Shown here one piece after another: positions 16,326 through 23,333 of a DNA stretch of 52,607 bases. The notes beneath the pieces were generated by a model. It had not been told where the DNA came from, ran no database searches, and saw only the letters and a list, made by a program, of their open reading frames with translations. Origin of the DNA: an uncultured Pseudomonadota bacterium (GTDB taxonomy: Bacteria > Myxococcota_A > UBA796 > SXON01); contig CAIUMM010000177.1 of assembly GCA_903900265.1 (NCBI GenBank), forward strand, positions 1-52,607, written 5' to 3'. Position 1 is the first letter of the stretch. Every line of letters starts with the position of its first letter. The position numbers and the translations under genes are program-made.

Positions 16326-17417
16326 TCAGAAAAGGAACTGTACCAGCTCGGCGACCTCGCCAACCGGTAGAGGCCGAAGTTCCACGCGCCCTGGAGCACA
16401 TGGAACAACGAGTGTGAGTGTAGCACGACTCCGCTTCTTGTCGAACCCCACGGCCGCGCACAAAGCCCCATGATCGAGGTTGTTGGGGCATTGTGTAGGA
16501 AGTCCAAGCGCAGAAGCCAGTGACGACAGGCGGCGCGCGAGCCCCGGCGCGGTCCAACCGCGGGCCTCCGCAAAGCGCGTGACCGCGACCAGTCCCATCG
16601 CGACCGCCTCGCCGTGGCGGATCTCTCCGAAGCCGGCGACCGTCTCGATGGCGTGACCGAGTGTGTGCCCGAGGTTCAACGTCGCGCGCACTCCGGCCTC
16701 CCGCGGATCCGCAGCGACGACGCCCGCCTTGCACGCCACGGACCGCCCGACCCAGTCGGTCAAACGGGCGACATCTCGATTTGCAAGCGCGCAAGCGTCT
16801 ATCTCCAGCGCCTGCATCTCAGCCTCTCCGACCAGCACCGTGTGCTTGAGCACCTCTCCGAGCCCACAACGCAGCTCCGCCTCCGACAAGGTCTCCAAGG
16901 TCGCGATGCCTGCGTAGACCAAGCGCGGCTGCCAGAACGCGCCGACAAGGTTCTTGCCGCGCTCGGTGTTGACGCCGACCTTGCCGCCGACGCTCGCGTC
17001 CACCATCGCCAACAACGTAGTGGGAACCTGAACAAACGGAACTCCGCGCAACACGGTCGCAGCAGCAAAGCCCGCGATGTCCCCGGTCACGCCACCGCCC
17101 AGCGCGAGCACCGGGGTGTTCCGGTCCACGCCGCAGTCCAGGATCTGCTCCACCAAAACCCGCCAGGTATGCAGATCCTTGCGATCCTCTCCATCCGGAA
17201 TCGTCACGCGAATCGGCGACCAGCCGGCTTCTCCCAAGCTGCGCTCCGCGTCCTCCGCGTGCAAAGGACCGACCACTTCGTTGGTGACGAGGACGACACG
17301 CCCCGGCTTACCAACGACGTGCATCGAAGCCCCCAGCCCGGCGAGCGTCGGCGCGATCACCACAGGATACGTGCAGCCTTCTACCTGTACATCCACGCTT
17401 TTTTGCTCTTGGCTCAC
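16326..17417 (-). CDS. aroB: 3-dehydroquinate synthase
   Basis: A 363-residue enzyme that converts DAHP to 3-dehydroquinate using NAD and a divalent metal. Visible family motifs: IPDGEDRKDLHTW (substrate loop), LALGGGVTGDIAGFAAAT (NAD-binding), VPTTLLAMVDASVGGKVGVNT, CGLGEVLKH (metal-ligand Glu), LNLGHTLGHAIE (metal-ligand His) and RHGEAVAMG. The GTG start overlaps the stop of aroK (GTGA), so the two are coupled. The C-terminal domain and length are normal. Confidence 0.95.
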   Translation of the reverse strand: MSQEQKSVDVQVEGCTYPVVIAPTLAGLGASMHVVGKPGRVVLVTNEVVGPLHAEDAERSLGEAGWSPIRVTIPDGEDRKDLHTWRVLVEQILDCGVDRNTPVLALGGGVTGDIAGFAAATVLRGVPFVQVPTTLLAMVDASVGGKVGVNTERGKNLVGAFWQPRLVYAGIATLETLSEAELRCGLGEVLKHTVLVGEAEMQALEIDACALANRDVARLTDWVGRSVACKAGVVAADPREAGVRATLNLGHTLGHAIETVAGFGEIRHGEAVAMGLVAVTRFAEARGWTAPGLARRLSSLASALGLPTQCPNNLDHGALCAAVGFDKKRSRATLTLVVPCAPGRVELRPLPVGEVAELVQFLF

Positions 17418-17881
17418 CAAAGCGCCTCCACGCGACGCGCGACCTCTACCGCGCCCACCCCATCCGTGTGCACATGGACGCCAAACGAGGTCCAACGCGC
17501 CCAGCGCGCCGCATACAGCGCGGCAACCCGCTCAGCGACGTTGCCGACGAGCAGCGGGCGATCCGCAGCGCTGCCCAACCGATGCAGTAGGCTCTCTACG
17601 CTGGCCATCAGCACCACCCGCGGCCACCCGTCGAGCAGCGGCATGGTGTCCCCCACCGCACCGCCGCCGAGCGCGAGCACCAAGTCGTCACGGTCTTTCA
17701 GCTCGGTCAGAGCGCGCCGCTCGCGCGCGCGAAACCCGGCCTCCCCCTCGCGCGCAAAGATCGCGACCGGATCGCCCACGACCTCATCCAGATCCAAAAA
17801 AGACAACCGCCGGGACTGCGCGAGCAGCTTCCCGACGGTGGACTTGCCGACGCCACTAGGCCCAGCGAGCGCGATTCGCAC
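17414..17881 (-). CDS. aroK: Shikimate kinase
   Basis: A 155-residue P-loop kinase. The Walker A GPSGVGKST lies at residues 7-15, DLDE near 30-33 corresponds to the shikimate-binding Asp, and FRARERRAL and LALGGGAV match the family FRxxE and GGG motifs. The adenine-binding lid Arg is in DRPLL. It phosphorylates shikimate with ATP. It is slightly shorter than the usual ~170 residues but complete in motifs. It starts with GTG 17 bases after pilQ; the pilQ-aroK-aroB order is also seen in many proteobacteria. Confidence 0.92.
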   Translation of the reverse strand: MRIALAGPSGVGKSTVGKLLAQSRRLSFLDLDEVVGDPVAIFAREGEAGFRARERRALTELKDRDDLVLALGGGAVGDTMPLLDGWPRVVLMASVESLLHRLGSAADRPLLVGNVAERVAALYAARWARWTSFGVHVHTDGVGAVEVARRVEALW

Positions 17882-17898
17882 GCTACGCCTTCGCCTGC

Positions 17899-20286
17899 TT
17901 AGTTTTCGCTGACGGCCGCGGGGCTTTGAACCGCAACGATGTGCGGGGTGATGAACACCAACATCTCGTTCTGGCTACGCGCCTTCGACGAATTCTTGAA
18001 CAGGTACCCAATGATCGGGATGCTGCCAAGACCAGGGACGCGCGAGGTCGTGAACGACTCGCTGGTGGCGTACACGCCGCCCAACACCGCCGTGTCACCG
18101 TCCGGAACCAGAACCCGCGTGGAGATCTCCTTGGTCGAGATCGCAGGTTGCCCCTGAACCGCGTTTCCGAAGTCCGGCCGGTTGTTCGTGAGCTCAATCT
18201 CCATGAACACCGTGCGGTCCGAGGTGATGTGCGGAGTCACGACCAGCTCCAGCGCAGCCGTGATGAACTGCACCGAGGTACCGTTCTGGCTGGTGGAAAG
18301 GTACGGGATCTTCGCGCCCTGGGTGATCTTGGCCTCTTCGTTGTCGAGCGCGGTGACGCTCGGGCTGGAGACGATCTTGCCCCACCCTTCGACCTCGGCC
18401 GCCGACAACCGGGCGTCGATGTTCACCAGACCGGGGATGGAGCCCAGCGCGAAGCTGATCGCGCTAGTTTCGCCCGAGGCGCCCAGGTCCATCAGCAAGC
18501 TGTCGCTGCTGGTCGAGGAGTAGTAGTGGTCGGACGCCGAAGTGCTGGTGGTCTTCGCGATACCGCCGTCCACGCCAACCGAGTTCGGGAAGAACGCGCC
18601 GGTCGGGTACCCGGTCGCCGCCGAAGCGTTGACGTCGGTGCCCCACTGGATTCCGAGCGAGCGCGAGAAGTTCGAGTTCGCTTCCACGAAGCGCGACTCG
18701 ATCCGCACTTCGCGGGTCGGGGCGTCCAACCGACGCAGCAGCGCACGCGCTTGGGCGACGTTGTTGGCGGTGTCCTGAATGATCATCTGGTTGCCGCGGG
18801 AGTCAATCTCCACCGAGCCACGCTCGCTGAGCACGGAGCTGACCTGCTTTTCGAGGTCGGACGCGCTCGCGTAGTTCAACGGAGCGATGTAGACCTGCAG
18901 CTCCTCCATCTGGTACTTGGCCTTCTGGGCCTCGAGCGCAGCTTGCTGCTCGCCCTTGATGGTCTCGATCGAAGCCACCCGGATGACGTGACCCATGCGC
19001 TGAGCCGCGAGGCCCTTCGCGCGGAGAACGCTGGCGAGCGCCTCATCCCAAGGTACGTCCTTCAGCCGGACGGTGACCGTGCCCTTGACCTCATCCGAGG
19101 CGACGATATTCACATCCGCGAACTCCGCGATGAAGCGGAAGGCGGCGTGGATGTCGGCGCTCTGCAGGTCGAGGCTCATGCGGCGGCCGGAATAGCGGAC
19201 CGAAGAATCCCCGTCATCGGACGCGAAAGAAAGCTCAGATGCGCCGCCCGTACCCCCGGAGCCCATCGACGCCTGCGCGTCCACGGCATTCCCCCGGCCG
19301 TTGATCAGCACCTCGCCGCCGCCCGCGTTGGACAGCCCGGTTCCACCGCTGGTCGCCGGAGTCGACGGAGCCACTGCGGACCCGCGCTCCAACGCAGCTT
19401 CGCGCGCGGCGATCTGGTCGGCGGGGATCTGAATCGAGAGCACCTGCAGGGCGCCTTCCCGAGCCACGGTGTACTCCGCACCCTCGCGCATCCGCACCGC
19501 GATGCGGACGCCGGCGCTGGTGGGGTAGGCCTTCACGGAATCTACGGCGCTGTAGAAGTAGGCGCTGTTCAGCTCGCGCTTCAAGCTCTCCGGCATGGTA
19601 GCGCCAGGGAGATCGATGGTGATCAAGCTGGGCTCGGGCTGGGAGATCTTGGGCTCCACATCCTGAGTGCCGAGCAACACGCGGCTGACGCGGTCCCGCT
19701 GCTGGAAGTCCAGCGTGCGCAACGCGGGGCCAGAGGTCCCAGCCTGAGGACCGGAGAGGCGCGTGGTAGGAGCAGCATCTGCCGCGCCCAAGGCCTCCGC
19801 GAGCGGATCCCGAGCCTGACCCGGCGTGAGCGTGAGGACGATGGTGCCCCCCTCGGCCTTCACGTCCCAGCTTACGCCGCGATCCAGATACATGGTCAAA
19901 CGCACATTGTCAGAGCCGTCATTGAACGACGAAAACTCCGACCGGGTGACCGCGCCGCCCGAGGGTCCAACGCTGCCCGGTGCGAGCGTGGCTCCGGCGA
20001 TGTCCAAAACCAAGCGGTCCGGGTTGGACTGGCGGAACGGGCTGACCGTCGGAGCGCCCCCGGCGCTCTCGATGGCGATGCGAACCACCGTGAGGTCGGC
20101 GGCGGTGCCGATCTGGGCGCCGGTGACGGTCACCGCCGCGCTGGCAGGAACCGCGGCAGCGTCGCCCGCGAATGCAGAAGGCACAGACACCGTAGAGGCC
20201 AGCAGCGCCAACACAAACGGCAAGGCCGGAATCAGGGCAGGGAACTTCATGGAGACTCCGCGATCTGTCGTCACTTTTTGAGACAT
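17899..20286 (-). CDS. pilQ: Type IV pilus secretin PilQ
   Basis: A ~795-residue outer-membrane secretin. A signal peptide (MKFPALIPALPFVLALLAST...AFA) is followed by AMIN-type beta domains that bind peptidoglycan (about 45-300), a Gly/Ser-rich linker, an STN/N0 domain (LDLQSADIHAAFRFIAEFADVNIV, about 370-440), an N1 domain (LNYASASDLEKQV) and the C-terminal secretin pore domain (VEARSNF-like ESRFVEANSNFSRSLGI to TRVLVPDGDTAVLGGVY). It forms the pore for the pilus. The ATG at 20286 overlaps the pilP stop (TGATG); an internal ATG at 20250, with GGAG five bases upstream and starting the signal peptide directly, is the other candidate. Confidence 0.93.
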   Translation of the reverse strand: MSQKVTTDRGVSMKFPALIPALPFVLALLASTVSVPSAFAGDAAAVPASAAVTVTGAQIGTAADLTVVRIAIESAGGAPTVSPFRQSNPDRLVLDIAGATLAPGSVGPSGGAVTRSEFSSFNDGSDNVRLTMYLDRGVSWDVKAEGGTIVLTLTPGQARDPLAEALGAADAAPTTRLSGPQAGTSGPALRTLDFQQRDRVSRVLLGTQDVEPKISQPEPSLITIDLPGATMPESLKRELNSAYFYSAVDSVKAYPTSAGVRIAVRMREGAEYTVAREGALQVLSIQIPADQIAAREAALERGSAVAPSTPATSGGTGLSNAGGGEVLINGRGNAVDAQASMGSGGTGGASELSFASDDGDSSVRYSGRRMSLDLQSADIHAAFRFIAEFADVNIVASDEVKGTVTVRLKDVPWDEALASVLRAKGLAAQRMGHVIRVASIETIKGEQQAALEAQKAKYQMEELQVYIAPLNYASASDLEKQVSSVLSERGSVEIDSRGNQMIIQDTANNVAQARALLRRLDAPTREVRIESRFVEANSNFSRSLGIQWGTDVNASAATGYPTGAFFPNSVGVDGGIAKTTSTSASDHYYSSTSSDSLLMDLGASGETSAISFALGSIPGLVNIDARLSAAEVEGWGKIVSSPSVTALDNEEAKITQGAKIPYLSTSQNGTSVQFITAALELVVTPHITSDRTVFMEIELTNNRPDFGNAVQGQPAISTKEISTRVLVPDGDTAVLGGVYATSESFTTSRVPGLGSIPIIGYLFKNSSKARSQNEMLVFITPHIVAVQSPAAVSEN

Positions 20287-20810
20287 CACTTCTTGTCCTG
20301 GCCTGGAAAATGCACGGTGACGGGGTTGACGACCAACTCACCGTCCATGGTTTGGTATTCTTCAGTCACAACCACCGACTGGTCGGAGATGGACGTGACC
20401 TTACCCCAGTTACGACCAACATACGTGCCCATCTCGATGACGTGGCCGATGCCTTCGGGGTCGATCAGCAGCGCCTTAGGAACGGTGGTGTTCCAGATGA
20501 CGCCGGTGAGCATGAACTTGTCGACGTCCCAACGCTGAAGCGGGGGGCTGTTCGGATCAGGCGGAGCAACGCTCCCCTTGTTGGTCTCGAAGAAGGGCTT
20601 GAATGGATCCCGCTTCCCCGCCGGATTGTAGAAATACTCTTCTACGGCGACCGGGGCGACCGTCTCCTCGGGGGCGGCACGCTTTACCGGCGCGGCGACG
20701 GGCGCCGTCGCGACCGGGATGGGTTCCCCACATCCGGCCAGCACCGCGACTCCGAGGGCCACAAGCAACGTCACCCGAGGGAGCGACTGGCTGAGCTTAT
20801 TCACCACCAC
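20286..20810 (-). CDS. pilP: Type IV pilus assembly lipoprotein PilP
   Basis: About 174 residues. A signal peptide ends at VAVLAGC (lipidated Cys). A Pro/Ala/Val linker follows, then YNPAGKRDPFKPFF, the PilP hallmark (RDPF), and a small beta domain with LTGVIW, ALLIDPEGIGHVIEMGTYVGRNWGKV. PilP bridges the inner-membrane PilNO complex to the PilQ secretin in the periplasm. The start is one of three consecutive GTG codons after GGAGG; it overlaps the 3' end of pilO, showing tight coupling. Confidence 0.92.
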   Translation of the reverse strand: MVVNKLSQSLPRVTLLVALGVAVLAGCGEPIPVATAPVAAPVKRAAPEETVAPVAVEEYFYNPAGKRDPFKPFFETNKGSVAPPDPNSPPLQRWDVDKFMLTGVIWNTTVPKALLIDPEGIGHVIEMGTYVGRNWGKVTSISDQSVVVTEEYQTMDGELVVNPVTVHFPGQDKK

Positions 20811-21429
20811 CTCCCGCCGGAGCCTTCTTGTCCTTCCGCTTACTGTTCTGCAGCATCTCTTCGTCCGACAGGAAGCGGTAGGTCACGACCTTGCCGCTCA
20901 CCGTCAGGCTGACTTCCTCGCCCGACAAGTTCGGGGTGCCCATGTCAATGTCCGATACCGACACAATGCGGCTCATCTTGCTGACGCGGTCAAAGAAGAT
21001 CCCGATCTCGTGGTACCCGCCGTCCATGATGACCTGAACGGGGACTTCCGCGTAGTATTCGTGCATGACTTCGGGGAGGGGCTGGAACTTACGAACATCC
21101 AAGCCGCTCTTCCGCGCCAGACCGTCGATTTCACTCAACAGCCCCGGGATCTCGCGGCCGTTGGGCAGCTCTTTGAGGGCCTGCTTCAACTTCCCGGCGA
21201 GGTCCTCGAGCCGGGCCTCGAAGGCGGCACGGTTGGCGGCGCGAGCGCGCACGGCGTTGCGCTTGGTGGTGAGGTCGGTGTTCCGAGCCTCGGCCGAGTC
21301 GATGGAGTCGAGCGTCGGCGAGATCAACGAGAACCACACCGCCAGCAAGATGACAACGTAGCTAAGGCCCGCCAGCAACCAGCGCTGGGACCGCGGCAAC
21401 CGCTGAAACTGCTCAATGAAACGATTCAC
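20797..21429 (-). CDS. pilO: Type IV pilus inner-membrane protein PilO
   Basis: A 210-residue bitopic protein: short cytoplasmic N-terminus, one transmembrane helix (about 17-38), a coiled coil (about 45-95) and a ferredoxin-like periplasmic domain (VPVQVIMDGGYHEIGIFFDRVSKMSRIVSV). It pairs with PilN to form the inner-membrane alignment complex. Its ATG overlaps the pilN stop by four bases. The tail after residue 190 is Lys-rich and ends in Gly-Gly-Gly-Gly-Glu. Confidence 0.93.
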   Translation of the reverse strand: MNRFIEQFQRLPRSQRWLLAGLSYVVILLAVWFSLISPTLDSIDSAEARNTDLTTKRNAVRARAANRAAFEARLEDLAGKLKQALKELPNGREIPGLLSEIDGLARKSGLDVRKFQPLPEVMHEYYAEVPVQVIMDGGYHEIGIFFDRVSKMSRIVSVSDIDMGTPNLSGEEVSLTVSGKVVTYRFLSDEEMLQNSKRKDKKAPAGGGGE

Positions 21430-22184
21430 GCGCCACCTCCGGCGGGAGCGGGTGTAGCCGCAGGAGCGGCAGGAGCCGCCGCAGGAGCGGCAGGAGCCGC
21501 CGCGGGAGCGGCAGGAGCCGCCGCGGGAGCAGCAGGAGCCGCCCCAGGAGCAGCAGGCGCGACCGCAGGAGCCCCAGCCGGTGCGGGAGCAGCGCTGCCC
21601 GGCGCCGCGCCGCTGGCCTTGTCATCCGCGGCCTTGACCACCGACAAGCGAGCGGTCAGCTTGAACTTCTTAAGCGTGACCGGATTGTTCTTGTCCGGGG
21701 GCATCGCTTCGATGTCCTTCAGGAACACCGACTCGAAGTACGGAGACGCATCCAGCGCACGAAGATACTCGGAGATCACGGTGTTGCTCACCGCGATGCC
21801 CTCGATCTCGAGGTTGTCCGTCTTCTCGTTGAGGCGAGTCAGCGTGAGCTTGTCCGGCGCTGCGGTCGACATGTCATCGAGCATGTGAACCGGGCCGGTC
21901 TTCTTGGCGCGCAGCTCGTCGATGACGTCCAGCTTGCGCTGAAGGTCCTTCTCGAAGGCCTCCATCTCATCGACGCGCTTGGCGTCGGCGGAGAGCTTGT
22001 CGATCTCGTTTTGAAGGGCGCTGTTATCCGCCTCAACCCCAGACAGTTGGAGCTGAGTAGCACCCCAGATAGCGATGCCCGCGAACAGCGCGACCGCACC
22101 GCCGGCGATCGCGAGGAACGCCTCGCGCCGCACGGCCTCCAGCTTTTTGGAGGTTCTGACCGGGAGAAGGTTGATCCGGATCAT
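21426..22184 (-). CDS. pilN: Type IV pilus inner-membrane protein PilN with a repeat tail
   Basis: A 252-residue protein. MIRINLLPVR at the N-terminus is the conserved PilN motif that binds the groove of PilM. A transmembrane helix (about 24-46), coiled coil (about 50-95) and periplasmic domain (LEIEGIAVSNTVISEYLRAL) follow. From about residue 190 an Ala/Pro-only tail (about 60 residues, AAPAAPA repeats) is added, absent from typical PilN of ~180-200 residues. Coupled to pilM and pilO by 4-base overlaps. Confidence 0.93.
   Translation of the reverse strand: MIRINLLPVRTSKKLEAVRREAFLAIAGGAVALFAGIAIWGATQLQLSGVEADNSALQNEIDKLSADAKRVDEMEAFEKDLQRKLDVIDELRAKKTGPVHMLDDMSTAAPDKLTLTRLNEKTDNLEIEGIAVSNTVISEYLRALDASPYFESVFLKDIEAMPPDKNNPVTLKKFKLTARLSVVKAADDKASGAAPGSAAPAPAGAPAVAPAAPGAAPAAPAAAPAAPAAAPAAPAAAPAAPAATPAPAGGGA
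21460..21564 (-). repeat. Five 21-bp tandem repeats inside pilN
   Basis: On the plus strand the unit gcaggagcggcaggagccgcc starts at 21460 and recurs at 21481, 21502, 21523 and 21544 with few changes. Each codes seven residues of Ala/Pro. Copy number could vary by slippage without breaking the reading frame. Confidence 0.85.
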
Positions 22185-23251
22185 TTGTCTTCCGCCCTCC
22201 GAAGCCCCAGACCGACAGCGATCGCAGCCTGCGGCGCCATGTTCTGGAGGAAATTCGGGTTGATGGCCCGCTCATCGACTTGAATGCGCTTGAAGGGATC
22301 CGCGATCTCCACCGGGCAACCGCAGCGGCTCTCGAGGCTCGGGAGCAGCCCCGGAGTGACGCACGCGCCGCCGGTGAGCACCACCCGGCCCAGCGAACCA
22401 CCGCCGCCCGTGGACAAGTAAAAGTCCAGAGAGCGGTGCACTTCGGCCGCGATGTTCTCAGACACGTTGCTGAGCACGCGCTCCACCTCTTCCGGGACCA
22501 CGGCGGAGCGGTCCCGCTCCGCACCGCCGACCTTGAAGGATTCAGCCTCTTCGAACGACACGTTCAGCGAACGCTGAATCTCTTCCGTGTAGTTGCGACC
22601 TCCGATCTGGAGGTCCCGCGTGAAGGCGCTGACGCCGCGGCGCAGCACGTTGATATTGACGGTGCTCGCCCCGATGTTCACCAGCGCCACAGGCTCGGGC
22701 GAGATGTCGTTGTTGAGCGTATACATATTTTCCATCGCGAACGCCGCGACGTCCACGCAAACCGGCCGCAGGCCGGCCTCCAGCAACACGCTCTGGTACT
22801 CGTTCACCAGCTCCTTGCGCGCCGCCACCAACAGCACCTCCATCTGGCCCGCCTCATCGGCTTGCCCCTGAAGGATGAAGGCATCGATGTAGACGTCGTT
22901 CACGTCGAAGGGGATGTATTGCTCCGCCTCCCACGTGATCGACTCATCGAGCTCGTCCTGCGTCATCACAGGCAACGAGATTCGCTTGATGATTACGGAG
23001 TTGCCCGAGACCCCGACCACAGCGTCCTTCGTCTTCACCTTGTTCCGCGCCATGAGGTCGCGAATGGTGCCGACGATGGCGCTTGTGTTCATGAAGGCAC
23101 CGTCAACGATGGCTTCAGGGGGCAGCGGCGCAACACCGAAGTGTTTGAGGCGAAAACGACCAGAGCGTTCTTGCTCGAGTTCCAGCAACTTGACGTGGCT
23201 GGACCCGATATCGAGCGCGACAGCGTTCTTGGAGCGAGCGATTAAGGCCAA
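22181..23251 (-). CDS. pilM: Type IV pilus assembly ATPase-like protein PilM
   Basis: A 356-residue actin/FtsA-fold protein. VALDIGSSHVKLLELE at the N-terminus is the phosphate-1 motif, VALVNIGASTVNI near 200 is phosphate-2, and GRVVLTGGACVTPGL near 300 the adenosine motif. It binds the PilN N-terminus and organises the cytoplasmic side of the pilus machine. The TTG start has AGGA seven bases upstream and matches family length; a GTG at 23293 lies upstream of the likely transcription start. First gene of the pil-aro operon. Confidence 0.93.
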   Translation of the reverse strand: MALIARSKNAVALDIGSSHVKLLELEQERSGRFRLKHFGVAPLPPEAIVDGAFMNTSAIVGTIRDLMARNKVKTKDAVVGVSGNSVIIKRISLPVMTQDELDESITWEAEQYIPFDVNDVYIDAFILQGQADEAGQMEVLLVAARKELVNEYQSVLLEAGLRPVCVDVAAFAMENMYTLNNDISPEPVALVNIGASTVNINVLRRGVSAFTRDLQIGGRNYTEEIQRSLNVSFEEAESFKVGGAERDRSAVVPEEVERVLSNVSENIAAEVHRSLDFYLSTGGGGSLGRVVLTGGACVTPGLLPSLESRCGCPVEIADPFKRIQVDERAINPNFLQNMAPQAAIAVGLGLRRAEDK

Positions 23252-23273
23252 CGGCGGATCCTTCCGGCAGGTA

Positions 23274-23303
23274 GTTGTACCAAGGAATGGCACTGGGAGT
23301 CAA
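23274..23303 (-). promoter_or_regulatory. Candidate promoter of the pilMNOPQ-aro operon
   Basis: On the minus strand TTGACT (23303-23298) and TACAAC (23279-23274) are 18 bases apart. Transcription would begin about 15 bases before the TTG start of pilM, leaving just room for its AGGA ribosome binding site. Confidence 0.5.
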
Positions 23304-23333
23304 CTTTGAGCGACGCGCGATAGCGGAGCCCAC

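Noticed and set aside
15739..16794. A 351-codon reading of the lipoprotein after aroB
   Set aside because: The first half overlaps aroB and is Arg/Gly-rich nonsense; GGAGG six bases before the ATG at 16302 and a lipoprotein signal give the true start.
17926..20538. An 870-codon open frame on the plus strand opposite pilQ and pilP
   Set aside because: GC-rich shadow frame, very rich in Arg/His/Gly, spanning two real genes of clear families on the other strand.
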